Part shown: positions 20,736 through 29,167 of the stretch, piece by piece | How positions within the stretch are numbered: the stretch's first letter is position 1 | How the letters are laid out: every line of letters begins with the position of its first letter | Assembly: GCF_900142575.1 (NCBI RefSeq) | Contig: NZ_FRBI01000001.1 | Location: 125,014 to 189,013 of the forward strand | DNA from: Actinacidiphila paucisporea | Lineage (GTDB): Bacteria; Actinomycetota; Actinomycetes; Streptomycetales; Streptomycetaceae | Reading direction: 5' to 3' | DNA length: 64,000 nucleotides | The notes under the pieces: model-generated | What the model was told of the DNA's origin: nothing | The model's database searches: none | What the model saw: the letters and a program-made list of their open reading frames with translations, nothing else | Made by a program: the position numbers and the translations under genes

Positions 20736-21362
20736 ATGGCGCGTTATACCGGGGCCGACTGCAAGCGATGCCGTCGGGAGAAGCAGAAGCTCTTCCTCAA
20801 GGGAGCTAAGTGCGAGAGCGCGAAGTGCCCGATCGAGATCCGTCCTTACCCCCCGGGTGAGCACGGGCGCGGGCGCACCAAGGACAGCGAGTACCTGCTT
20901 CAGCTGCGTGAGAAGCAGAAGTGCGCGCGTATCTACGGTGTTCTCGAAAAGCAGTTCGTGAACTACTACAAGGAAGCGAACCAGAAGTCCGGCAAGACCG
21001 GTGAGAACCTGCTTCGCATCCTTGAGACCCGCCTCGACAACGTGGTCTACCGGGCCGGCTTCGCCAAGTCCCGCGACCACGCCCGTCAGCTGGTCCGTCA
21101 CGGACACATCACCGTCAACGGCCGCAAGAACGACATCCCGTCGGCTCGCGTGGCCGTGAACGACATCGTCGAGGTCCGTGAGTCGTCCCGCAACCTGACC
21201 CCGTTCGCGGTGGCGCAGGGCGAGGCCGGCGACAAGACCGTGCCGGCGTGGCTCGAAGCCAACGCGGGCCGGCTGCGGATCCTCGTGCACAGCCTGCCCG
21301 AGCGCCAGGTGATCGACACCCAGGTGCAGGAGCAGCTGATCGTCGAGCTCTACTCCAAGTAG
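20736..21362 (+). CDS. rpsD: 30S ribosomal protein S4, four-cysteine form
   Basis: The 208-residue protein is complete S4: an N-terminal zinc site (C9, C12, C26, C31), IRPYPPGEHGRGR, and the S4 RNA-binding domain (LETRLDNVVYRAGFAKSRDHARQLVRHGHITVNG). S4 nucleates 30S assembly. AGGAGA precedes ATG 20736. Its position between rpsK and rpoA matches E. coli and mycobacteria; as I recall, S. coelicolor keeps rpsD far away in a cysteine-poor form. That makes this copy notable, and ancestral retention or acquisition cannot be told apart here. Confidence 0.97.
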   Translation: MARYTGADCKRCRREKQKLFLKGAKCESAKCPIEIRPYPPGEHGRGRTKDSEYLLQLREKQKCARIYGVLEKQFVNYYKEANQKSGKTGENLLRILETRLDNVVYRAGFAKSRDHARQLVRHGHITVNGRKNDIPSARVAVNDIVEVRESSRNLTPFAVAQGEAGDKTVPAWLEANAGRLRILVHSLPERQVIDTQVQEQLIVELYSK

Positions 21363-21374
21363 CAGCTCACGGTC

Positions 21375-21430
21375 ACGGGCGGTACGGCCGCCGTCGTCCT
21401 CGCGTACGACGGTTTCGCCGTGCCGCCCGT
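21375..21430 (+). terminator. Long hairpin between rpsD and rpoA
   Basis: An outer 14-bp stem (21375-21388 with 21417-21430, one G-U pair) surrounds an inner 7-bp stem (21391-21397 with 21406-21412). It starts 13 bp after the rpsD stop and has no U-tract. An attenuator or processing signal within the alpha operon is likely. Confidence 0.6.
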
Positions 21431-21488
21431 ACCCTCGTAATACAGGGGGCGTCAAATAGCGGGCGCCCACGACAGAAGGACCCACACC

Positions 21489-22511
21489 ATGCTGATCGCT
21501 CAGCGTCCCTCGTTGACCGAAGAGGTCGTCGACGAATTCCGCTCACGGTTCGTGATCGAGCCGCTGGAGCCGGGCTTCGGCTACACCCTCGGCAACTCCC
21601 TGCGCCGTACGCTCCTCTCCTCGATCCCGGGTGCCGCCGTCACCTCGATCCGGGTCGACGGTGTCCTGCACGAGTTCACCACCGTGCCGGGCGTCAAGGA
21701 GGACGTGACCGACGTCATCCTCAACATCAAGCAGCTGGTCGTCTCCTCGGAGCACGACGAGCCGGTCGTGATGTACCTGCGCAAGCAGGGCCCGGGTGTC
21801 GTCACCGCCGCCGACATCGCGCCGCCGGCCGGTGTCGAGGTGCACAACCCCGACCTGGTCCTGGCCACGCTCAACGCCAAGGGCAAGCTGGAGATGGAGC
21901 TGACCGTCGAGCGCGGTCGCGGCTACGTCTCCGCGGTGCAGAACAAGCAGCAGGGCCAGGAGATCGGCCGCATCCCGGTCGACTCCATCTACAGCCCGGT
22001 GCTCAAGGTCACCTACAAGGTCGAGGCGACCCGTGTCGAGCAGCGCACCGACTTCGACAAGCTGATCGTCGACGTCGAGACCAAGCAGGCCATGCGGCCG
22101 CGTGACGCCATGGCGTCGGCCGGCAAGACCCTGGTCGAGCTGTTCGGCCTGGCCCGCGAGCTCAACGTCGACGCCGAGGGCATCGACATGGGCCCGTCCC
22201 CCACGGACGCCGCCCTGGCCGCGGACCTGGCGCTGCCGATCGAGGAGCTGGAACTCACCGTCCGCTCCTACAACTGCCTCAAGCGCGAGGGCATCCACTC
22301 CGTGGGTGAACTCGTGGCACGCTCCGAGGCGGACCTGCTCGACATCCGCAACTTCGGTGCGAAGTCGATCGACGAGGTCAAGGCGAAGCTGGCCGGCATG
22401 GGCCTGGCCCTCAAGGACAGCCCGCCCGGATTCGACCCGACCGCCGCCGCCGACGCCTTCGGCGCCGACGACGACGTCGACGCCGGCTTCGTGGAGACCG
22501 AGCAGTACTGA
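21489..22511 (+). CDS. rpoA: RNA polymerase subunit alpha
   Basis: The 340-residue protein has the N-terminal dimerisation domain ([24 protein letters not shown], the assembly core), a linker, and the C-terminal domain ([25 protein letters not shown]) that binds UP-element DNA and activators. The tail is acidic. AGAAGGA precedes ATG 21489. Confidence 0.98.
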   Translation: MLIAQRPSLTEEVVDEFRSRFVIEPLEPGFGYTLGNSLRRTLLSSIPGAAVTSIRVDGVLHEFTTVPGVKEDVTDVILNIKQLVVSSEHDEPVVMYLRKQGPGVVTAADIAPPAGVEVHNPDLVLATLNAKGKLEMELTVERGRGYVSAVQNKQQGQEIGRIPVDSIYSPVLKVTYKVEATRVEQRTDFDKLIVDVETKQAMRPRDAMASAGKTLVELFGLARELNVDAEGIDMGPSPTDAALAADLALPIEELELTVRSYNCLKREGIHSVGELVARSEADLLDIRNFGAKSIDEVKAKLAGMGLALKDSPPGFDPTAAADAFGADDDVDAGFVETEQY

Positions 22512-22561
22512 TCGCCTCCGGCGGTTCCCGCTCACCCGGGTGCCGCCGGGCACGACCTGCC

Positions 22562-22697
22562 CCTCAGGGGCGCGGGGAACTGCGCGACCGGCTCTCGACG
22601 GGCCGCAGGTCGTCACCGGCCCGAAGGGTCAGCCCGGTCCGTTCCGGACCACCGGCCGGTGATGGGCTGAGCGCGCAGTTCCCCGCGCCCTGGGGGG
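22562..22697 (-). repeat. Dispersed 135-bp element, copy A
   Basis: The element lies between rpoA and rplQ. Its ends are inverted copies of one ~20-bp core (AGGGGCGCGGGGAACTGCGC at 22566 and its complement at 22671-22690). Read on the minus strand it matches copy B at 56643-56777 along most of its length, including shared inner blocks ACCGGCCGGTGGTCCGGA and CCTTCGGGCCGGTGACGAC. It can fold into one large stem-loop. Confidence 0.8.
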
Positions 22698-22801
22698 CGC
22701 CGTCCGGGGCGGAGCCCTGGACACACCACGAGCTGGCAGCCGCCAGTTCGCACTGACACCGGTACCTGACACGGCCGGTGCAGCGGAGAAGGAGAAAGAC
22801 C

Positions 22802-23314
22802 ATGCCTCAGCCCGCCAAGGGTGCCCGTCTGGGCGGCAGCGCCGCGCACGAGAAGCTGCTCCTCGCGAACCTCGCGAAGGCGCTCTTCGAGCACGGCCGC
22901 ATCACCACCACCGAGGCCAAGGCGCGCCGGCTGCGCCCGGTCGCGGAGCGGCTGATCACCAAGGCGAAGAAGGGCGACATGCACAACCGTCGCCAGGTGC
23001 TGCAGACGATCACGGACAAGAGCATCGTGCACACGCTCTTCACCGAGATCGGCCCGCGGTACGAGAACCGCCCCGGTGGTTACACCCGTATCACCAAGAT
23101 CGGCCCCCGTCGTGGCGACAACGCCCCGATGGCGGTCATCGAGCTGGTCGAGGCCCTGACCGTGCAGCAGTCCGCTGTCGGTGAGGCCGAGGCCGCGACG
23201 AAGCGTTCCGCGAAGGACGCGGCCGGTGACGACGCCCGGAACGACCTCAAGAAGGACGAGGCCGTCGAGGACGCGAAGCCCGCTGACGACGCGGAGGCCG
23301 ACACCGAGGCGTGA
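22802..23314 (+). CDS. rplQ: 50S ribosomal protein L17
   Basis: The 170-residue protein has the L17 core ([48 protein letters not shown]) plus a ~50-residue acidic Ala/Asp/Glu-rich tail common in actinobacteria. GGAGAAGGAG precedes ATG 22802. It is separated from rpoA by repeat element A. Confidence 0.96.
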   Translation: MPQPAKGARLGGSAAHEKLLLANLAKALFEHGRITTTEAKARRLRPVAERLITKAKKGDMHNRRQVLQTITDKSIVHTLFTEIGPRYENRPGGYTRITKIGPRRGDNAPMAVIELVEALTVQQSAVGEAEAATKRSAKDAAGDDARNDLKKDEAVEDAKPADDAEADTEA

Positions 23315-23334
23315 GCCCCGGTGCTGTTCCACGG

Positions 23335-23367
23335 GCGGACCCGTACCCCCTGGGGGTGCGGGTCCGC
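23335..23367 (+). terminator. Terminator after rplQ
   Basis: A 15-bp stem with one wobble pair (23335-23349 with 23353-23367) has a three-base turn. It lies 20 bp after the rplQ stop and shortly before truA. Confidence 0.7.
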
Positions 23368-23395
23368 TTCCGTTCCCCATGGCGAGGAGCTACCC

Positions 23396-24247
23396 GTGAG
23401 TGACGACCCGGCACCCGGCTTCGTACGGGTCCGGCTGGACCTGGCATACGACGGGGCCGACTTCTCCGGCTGGGCCAAGCAGCGCACCCGGCGCACGGTG
23501 CAGGGCGAGCTGGAGTCCGCGATCGCCACGGTGCTGCGTCTGCCCGGCCCGGTCGAGCTGACCGTGGCCGGCCGCACGGACGCCGGCGTCCACGCGCGCG
23601 GCCAGGTCGCGCACGTCGACCTGCCCGAGGACGTGTGGGCCGCCGAGCACGACAAGCTGCGCCGGCGCCTCGCCGGGCGGCTGCCCTGGGACGTCCGCGT
23701 CTTCGGCGTCCGCCAGGCGCCCGCCGGCTTCAACGCGCGCTTCTCCGCCATCTGGCGGCGATACGCCTACCGCGTCGGCGACCACCCCGGCGGGGTGGAC
23801 CCGCTGCTGCGCGGCCACGTCCTGTGGCACGACCGCCCGGTCGACGTCGGCGCCATGAACGAGGCGGCCGCGCTGCTGCTCGGCGAGCACGACTTCGCCG
23901 CGTACTGCAAGAAGCGCGAGGGCGCGACGACGATCCGCACGCTGCTCGACGTGCGGTGGTCCCGGCGGGACGACGGCGTGGCCGTCGCCACGGTGCGGGC
24001 CGACGCCTTCTGCCACAACATGGTGCGCGCGCTGGTCGGCGCGATGATCCTGGTCGGTGACGGTCACCGTCCCGTGCCCTTCCCCGCGGAGGTCCTGGCC
24101 GGACGGGTCAGGCACTCGGCGGTGAACGTCGTGCGCCCGCACGGCCTCACCCTGGAGGAGGTCGGCTACCCCCCCGACGCGATGCTCGCGGCGCGCAACC
24201 GAGAATCCCGCAACCTCCGCACCTTGCCCGTGCCGGGTTGCGCCTAG
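23396..24247 (+). CDS. truA: tRNA pseudouridine synthase A
   Basis: The 283-residue enzyme makes pseudouridine at positions 38-40 of the tRNA anticodon stem. The catalytic aspartate is in [33 protein letters not shown] and [16 protein letters not shown] are family motifs. GTG 23396 follows GAGGAG by six bases; an upstream in-frame extension crosses the rplQ terminator and is rejected. It sits after the alpha cluster as in most actinobacteria. Confidence 0.94.
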   Translation: MSDDPAPGFVRVRLDLAYDGADFSGWAKQRTRRTVQGELESAIATVLRLPGPVELTVAGRTDAGVHARGQVAHVDLPEDVWAAEHDKLRRRLAGRLPWDVRVFGVRQAPAGFNARFSAIWRRYAYRVGDHPGGVDPLLRGHVLWHDRPVDVGAMNEAAALLLGEHDFAAYCKKREGATTIRTLLDVRWSRRDDGVAVATVRADAFCHNMVRALVGAMILVGDGHRPVPFPAEVLAGRVRHSAVNVVRPHGLTLEEVGYPPDAMLAARNRESRNLRTLPVPGCA

Positions 24248-24315
24248 GGCCTGTCCTAGCAGGGTCCTGCCCCTTGCGGTGCGTCGCCTGCCCGCGCCGC
24301 CGCCGTGGCCTGTCT

Positions 24316-24484
24316 CGCAGTTCCCCGAGCCCCTGAAAAAACCCGCACCCCCCCTGCGCAAAGGCCCAGCCCCCTGGCAGCGGCAAACGCCTGGGCGTAA
24401 GAGGACTCAGTACCTCAGGGGCGCGGGGAACTGCGCGATCAGCCACGATGCGCCCGCGGGCAAGCAACGCCCCGCAAGGGGCAG
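24316..24484. repeat. Intergenic palindromic repeats, copy C
   Basis: Between truA and the converging membrane-protein gene (270 bp) there is an inverted core (24316-24335) and a direct unit (24415-24484) starting CAGGGGCGCGGGGAACTGCG and ending with GCAAGCAACGC...GCAAGGGGC. The unit is the same as that tandemly repeated at 34627-34860. TAGGGCCTGTCC at 24245 also equals the terminus of the palindrome at 49341. Confidence 0.7.
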
Positions 24485-24517
24485 CCCGCCCCGGGCGCGG
24501 GGAAGGACGGTGCGGGG

Positions 24518-25846
24518 CTACTGCCTCGTGGGATCCGCAGCGGCAGCGTCCTTGCCGCGTTGGACGATGCGGGCGAAGGCAAAATCGGACGCATCGTTGG
24601 CCGCCTGCTTGCCGACCGTGTCGTTCGCCGCCAGCGTCGTGCCGTTCTTGAAGCCGGCGATGGCGAAGTAGGCGTAGCGGCCGACGGAATTCGCCGTCAT
24701 CTGGCAGCGCACGGCGTGGCAGAAGTCGGCGACGCCTCCGCCGTCCAGCGGGGCGAGGTACTGGGAGACGCCGCCGACCTTCTTGGCGTGGCTGTCGTCG
24801 GGGAAGACGGCGACGCCGACCGTCACGGCGAGCCCGCCCTGCGTGTACGTCGCTCGGACCAGCTTCTGGCAGCCGTTGGCGGTGAGGGCCGTCGCGACGG
24901 CCTTCCTGGCGTTCTTCGCGCAGGCCGTCGTGACGTCGGTCCCGGCCTTGACGTAGGTGCGGCCCTGCCAGACGAACTGCTTGCCCGGGAAGAGTGAGTC
25001 CGGGGTGAGTGGTGCCTTGTCCTTGGCGGCGGTGCTGAGGTAGTCGAGCGGGTTCGCCGGCGGCGGCGGGGCCACGGAGGACAAGGACGGCGCGGGCGGG
25101 AGCGCCGGCTGGCTCGCGGTGGTGCCGGCGGACGAGGACGGCCCGGCGACCGGCTTGTCGTCGCTGCTCTTGCCCGACATGACGACGGCGGTGGCGACAG
25201 CGCCGGCGATGACGGCGACGGCGACGATCCCGCCGGTGAGCATCAGCACGCGGCGCCGGCGCGCACCGGTGGCCTCCTGCTGCTCGGCGAGCGCCCCCCA
25301 GTCGGGCGTGCCGGCCTCCGGCTGGGGCGTGCGCCCCCGCGGGGCCTGCGGCTGCGCCGCCGGAGCCGCGTGCCGTGCCGGGCCCTGCTGCCGCGGGGGT
25401 GCGTACTGCTGCGCGGGCGGCGGCTGGACGGGCGGCTGCTGCACCGGCGGCTGCGCCGCGAACGGCTGCCGCCCCCACTCCTGCGCCGGCGCGACCCGCG
25501 GCGCCGCCTCCTGCGAAGGCCCCTGCGAAGGCGCCTGCGGGGGCGTCGGGTCGAGTGCCGGCTGCTGCGCGGCGGGCGCCCAGGGGCCGCCCTGGGCCTG
25601 CGGCGGCGGTCCGGGCTGGGCGGCCGCCTCGGCCTGGGGGGACCAGGCCGGGCCGGGGGAGGGGGCCTGCGGGGGCGGGGCCTGCCGGTGGAACTGCCGG
25701 CGCGGGTCGGCGTCCCGCTCGGGCTGCGGGCGGGAGGGGATGACGCGTCCCTCCAGCACTTCGCGCTCGCCGGCGCCATCGGTGGTGGAGCGCGGTTCCT
25801 GCGGCGGCTGCTGCTGCCCGGGGCCATCGGTCATGTCGCGCATCAT
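24518..25846 (-). CDS. Proline/glutamine-rich single-pass membrane protein of unknown function
   Basis: The 442-residue protein is not a recognised family. Residues ~1-190 are low-complexity Pro/Gln/Ala with many APPPQ-type segments, presumably cytosolic. A single membrane segment (RRRRVLMLTGGIVAVAVIAGAV, ~195-220) is followed by a Ser/Pro linker and an extracellular domain of about 170 residues with four cysteines (TTACAKN, NGCQKL, DFCHAV, VRCQM) that could form two disulfides. It is divergent from the ABC-F gene and converges with truA. Start is uncertain among ATG 25846, 25843 and 25834. A sensor or wall-linked scaffold is conceivable; no function is claimed. Confidence 0.75.
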   Translation of the reverse strand: MMRDMTDGPGQQQPPQEPRSTTDGAGEREVLEGRVIPSRPQPERDADPRRQFHRQAPPPQAPSPGPAWSPQAEAAAQPGPPPQAQGGPWAPAAQQPALDPTPPQAPSQGPSQEAAPRVAPAQEWGRQPFAAQPPVQQPPVQPPPAQQYAPPRQQGPARHAAPAAQPQAPRGRTPQPEAGTPDWGALAEQQEATGARRRRVLMLTGGIVAVAVIAGAVATAVVMSGKSSDDKPVAGPSSSAGTTASQPALPPAPSLSSVAPPPPANPLDYLSTAAKDKAPLTPDSLFPGKQFVWQGRTYVKAGTDVTTACAKNARKAVATALTANGCQKLVRATYTQGGLAVTVGVAVFPDDSHAKKVGGVSQYLAPLDGGGVADFCHAVRCQMTANSVGRYAYFAIAGFKNGTTLAANDTVGKQAANDASDFAFARIVQRGKDAAAADPTRQ

Positions 25847-25931
25847 ATTGCCGGTCCGGCTACCGGCCTACCGGGGGCCGTTCGGGGAAAAGGGGTTGGG
25901 CGCACTCCGAGCGCACGGGAGAATTCAGGCC

Positions 25932-27554
25932 ATGGGACATGTGGAAGCAGCGCACCTGGAGTACTACCTGCCGGACGGGCGGGCGCTGCTCGGCGACGTC
26001 TCGTTCCGTGTCGGCGACGGCGCGGCGGTGGCACTGGTCGGGCCGAACGGCGCGGGCAAGACCACGCTGCTGCGGCTGATCTCCGGCGAGATCGCGCCGC
26101 ACGGCGGAGGTGTCACCGTCAGCGGCGGCCTCGGCGTGATGCGGCAGTTCATCGGCAGCGTCCGGGACGACAGGACCGTACGCGACCTGCTCGTCTCGGT
26201 GGCGCACCCGCGTATCAGGGCGGCCGCGGAAGCCGTGGACGCGGCCGAGCTGGCGATCATGGCGCAGGACGACGAGCCGGCGCAGATGGCGTACGCGCAT
26301 GCGCTCGGCGACTGGGCGGAGGCGCGCGGCTACGAGGCCGAGACCTTGTGGGACATGTGCACGATGGCCGCGCTCGGCGTTCCGTACGAGCGGGCGCAGT
26401 GGCGCGAGGTCAAGACGCTGTCCGGCGGCGAGCAGAAGCGGCTGGTGCTCGAAGCGCTGCTGCGCGGCCCCGACGAGGTGCTGCTGCTGGACGAGCCGGA
26501 CAACTATCTGGACGTGCCGGGCAAGCGGTGGCTGGAGGAGCAGATCGCCGCCACCAGGAAGACCGTGCTGTTCGTCAGCCACGACCGCGAGCTGCTGTCG
26601 CGCACCGCGGAGAAGATCGTCAGCGTCGAGACCGGCCCCGCCGGGTCCACGACCTGGGTGCACGGCGGCGGCTTCAGCACCTTCCACGAGGCCCGCAAGG
26701 AGCGCTTCGCGCGCTTCGAGGAGCTGCGGCGCCGCTGGGAGGAGGAGCACGCCAAGCTCAAGGCGATGGTGCTGCGGCTGCGGCAGCAGGCGGCGAACAG
26801 CCCCGACATGGCGTCGCGCTACCACGCGGCCCAGACCCGGCTGAAGCGGTTCGAGGACGCGGGCGCCCCGCAGGAGCCGCCGCGCGAGCAGGACATCAGG
26901 ATGCGGCTCAAGGGCGGCAGGACCGGTGTGCGGGCGGTGACCTGTGAGAAGCTGGAGCTGACCGGCCTGATGAAGCCGTTCGACCTGGAGGTCTACTACG
27001 GCGAGCGGGTCGCGGTGCTCGGCTCCAACGGCTCGGGCAAGTCGCACTTCCTGCGGCTGCTGGCCGGCGACGGGGGCGTGGCGCACACGGGGACGTACAA
27101 GCTGGGCGCCCGCGTCGTGGCGGGCCACTTCGCCCAGACCCACGCCCACCCGGAGCTGCGCGGCCGCCCGCTGGTGGACATCCTGTGGACCGAGCACTCG
27201 CGGGACCGCGGCCGCGCCATGTCGGTGCTGCGCCGCTACGAGCTGGAGCGGCAGGGCGACCAGCCCTTCGACAAGCTGTCCGGCGGGCAGCAGGCGCGCT
27301 TCCAGATCCTGCTGATGGAGCTGGAGGGCACCACCGCGCTGCTGCTCGACGAGCCGACGGACAACCTGGACCTGGAGAGCGCGGAAGCCCTCCAGGAGGG
27401 TCTGGAGGCCTACGACGGCACGGTGCTCGCGGTGACCCACGACCGCTGGTTCGCCCGCAGCTTCGACCGCTACCTGGTCTTCGGCTCCGACGGCCTGGTC
27501 CGCGAGACCGCCGAGCCGGTGTGGGACGAGCGCCGGGTGGAGCGCAAGCGGTAG
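25932..27554 (+). CDS. ABC-F family ATPase
   Basis: The 540-residue protein carries two ABC cassettes and no membrane segment. Cassette 1 has GPNGAGKTT, LSGGEQKR and LLLDEPDNYLD; cassette 2 has GSNGSGKSH, LSGGQQAR and LLLDEPTDNLD. Between them is a basic helical linker (EELRRRWEEEHAKLKAMVLRLRQQ). ABC-F proteins act on the ribosome as translation factors or antibiotic-protection proteins. Its location among ribosomal genes fits a housekeeping role. ATG 25932 is used because the long upstream in-frame sequence overlaps the divergent gene. Confidence 0.9.
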   Translation: MGHVEAAHLEYYLPDGRALLGDVSFRVGDGAAVALVGPNGAGKTTLLRLISGEIAPHGGGVTVSGGLGVMRQFIGSVRDDRTVRDLLVSVAHPRIRAAAEAVDAAELAIMAQDDEPAQMAYAHALGDWAEARGYEAETLWDMCTMAALGVPYERAQWREVKTLSGGEQKRLVLEALLRGPDEVLLLDEPDNYLDVPGKRWLEEQIAATRKTVLFVSHDRELLSRTAEKIVSVETGPAGSTTWVHGGGFSTFHEARKERFARFEELRRRWEEEHAKLKAMVLRLRQQAANSPDMASRYHAAQTRLKRFEDAGAPQEPPREQDIRMRLKGGRTGVRAVTCEKLELTGLMKPFDLEVYYGERVAVLGSNGSGKSHFLRLLAGDGGVAHTGTYKLGARVVAGHFAQTHAHPELRGRPLVDILWTEHSRDRGRAMSVLRRYELERQGDQPFDKLSGGQQARFQILLMELEGTTALLLDEPTDNLDLESAEALQEGLEAYDGTVLAVTHDRWFARSFDRYLVFGSDGLVRETAEPVWDERRVERKR

Positions 27555-27628
27555 CGCGCGGGGGTGGCGGAGGGGGGTGGCCCGGTAGCGGCCCAGGAGC
27601 GTTACCGCAGGGCGCGGGCGACCCCGTT

Positions 27629-27658
27629 TTGACCCGTACGGCCCCGCCCCGGTATTCT
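27629..27658 (+). promoter_or_regulatory. Promoter of rplM-rpsI
   Basis: TTGACC (27629-27634) and TATTCT (27653-27658) are 18 bp apart, a good vegetative sigma match. Transcription would start near 27665, giving a ~210-nt leader before rplM. The rest of the 319-bp gap after the ABC-F gene holds no gene that I can see. Confidence 0.65.
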
Positions 27659-27873
27659 ACGAGTTCGTTATGCGTATTGGCTTGCTCTATCTCACGTGAG
27701 GGGCCCTTACGCCGGTCCACCGGGCCGATGACCAGCGGCAGGCAGACGGGTTGCGTCCCCGTCCGCGGCCACGGCTGTCGTGATCGTCCGGGTGGCCTTG
27801 TCAGGACCCTTCCCCACCGTCCTCGCGGCGGGTCAGGGGAAACCACTACTGAGAAGAAGCGAAGGCTACGACC

Positions 27874-28317
27874 GTGCGTACGTTCAGCCCCAAGCCCGGC
27901 GATATCCAGCGCCAGTGGCACGTCATCGACGCGCAGGACGTTGTCCTGGGCCGTCTGGCCACTCAGGCCGCCACCCTTCTGCGGGGCAAGCACAAGCCCA
28001 TCTACGCGCCCCACGTCGACACGGGTGACTTCGTCGTCATCATCAACGCCGACAAGATCCACCTCTCGGGTAACAAGCGGACCCAGAAGATGGCCTACCG
28101 CCACTCGGGTTACCCGGGCGGTCTGCGTTCCGTGCGCTACGACGAGCTGATGGACAAGAACCCCGAGAAGGCCGTCGAGAAGGCCGTCAAGGGCATGCTC
28201 CCCAAGAACACCCTGGGCCGTCAGATGCTCTCCAAGCTGAAGGTCTACTCGGGCGACCAGCACCCGCACGCTGCCCAGCAGCCGGTGCCGTTCGAGATCA
28301 CCCAGGTCGCGCAGTAG
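27874..28317 (+). CDS. rplM: 50S ribosomal protein L13
   Basis: The 147-residue protein begins [29 protein letters not shown] and includes [27 protein letters not shown], standard L13. It starts with GTG 27874 and is followed 39 bp later by rpsI, the usual pair. Confidence 0.97.
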   Translation: MRTFSPKPGDIQRQWHVIDAQDVVLGRLATQAATLLRGKHKPIYAPHVDTGDFVVIINADKIHLSGNKRTQKMAYRHSGYPGGLRSVRYDELMDKNPEKAVEKAVKGMLPKNTLGRQMLSKLKVYSGDQHPHAAQQPVPFEITQVAQ

Positions 28318-28356
28318 TTCCGGCCACCAGCTACCAGAAAGAACCTGAGGAGAATC

Positions 28357-28872
28357 GTGGCTGAGACCACTGCCGAGACCGTCATCGAGGGCGACGAGTC
28401 CTTCGAGGAGATCACCACCTTCGAGTCCGACGCCGTCGAGGGGGAGTACACCTCCGAGTCGCTCGCGTCGCGCTTCGGCGACCCGCAGCCGGCTGCCGGC
28501 ACCGGCCGCCGCAAGCAGTCCATCGCCCGCGTCCGTATCGTTCCGGGCAGCGGTAAGTGGAAGATCAACGGCCGTACCCTTGAGGGCTACTTCCCCAACA
28601 AGGTCCACCAGCAGGAAGTCAACGAGCCCTTCAAGGTGCTCGAACTCGACAACCGCTACGACGTCATCGCCCGCATCAGCGGCGGCGGCATCTCGGGCCA
28701 GGCCGGTGCGCTGCGCCTCGGTGTCGCCCGTGCGCTGAACGAGGCCGACGTCGACAACAACCGCGGCCCGCTCAAGAAGGCCGGCTTCCTGACCCGTGAC
28801 GACCGCGCGGTCGAGCGGAAGAAGGCCGGTCTGAAGAAGGCCCGCAAGGCGCCGCAGTTCAGCAAGCGCTAG
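28357..28872 (+). CDS. rpsI: 30S ribosomal protein S9
   Basis: The 171-residue protein has an actinobacterial acidic N-terminal extension (~45 residues) before the S9 core ([24 protein letters not shown]). The C-terminus APQFSKR reaches P-site tRNA. GTG 28357 follows GAGGAGA. Confidence 0.97.
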   Translation: MAETTAETVIEGDESFEEITTFESDAVEGEYTSESLASRFGDPQPAAGTGRRKQSIARVRIVPGSGKWKINGRTLEGYFPNKVHQQEVNEPFKVLELDNRYDVIARISGGGISGQAGALRLGVARALNEADVDNNRGPLKKAGFLTRDDRAVERKKAGLKKARKAPQFSKR

Positions 28873-28925
28873 TCGCCAGCGGCGCGCGCGACGGCACGCC
28901 GTCGCCGCTGCTGTTGCTGCTGTGC

Positions 28926-28961
28926 AACGCCCCGGAGGCACACCATTGCCTCCGGGGCGTT
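28926..28961 (+). terminator. Terminator after rpsI
   Basis: A perfect 14-bp stem (28926-28939 with 28948-28961) encloses an eight-base loop. It ends the rplM-rpsI operon. Confidence 0.85.
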
Positions 28962-28977
28962 CGCATGCGGCGCCGTG

Positions 28978-29014
28978 GTCGTATATCTGTGGTGATACGA
29001 CTGGTACAACCAAT
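28978..29014 (+). promoter_or_regulatory. AT-rich inverted repeats upstream of glmM
   Basis: GTCGTAT (28978-28984) and ATACGAC (28995-29001) form 7-bp arms ten bases apart. ACTGGT-ACA-ACCAAT (29000-29014) overlaps them and resembles a GntR-type half-site pair (TGGT...ACCA). The region is notably AT-rich for this genome, consistent with a promoter. Which protein binds is unknown. Confidence 0.4.
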
Positions 29015-29167
29015 GACAGGGCGCCAAACGTCAAGCACCCGGCAGGTGCGTCCCGCCCCCGGCTCGCGCACGCGGCGCCGGCGCCGGCGGACGGCACCTG
29101 CGCACCTGGAGCACGGCCGGGCACGGCCGACACGGCAGAGCCGCCGTATCGCATCGGAGGACACACA

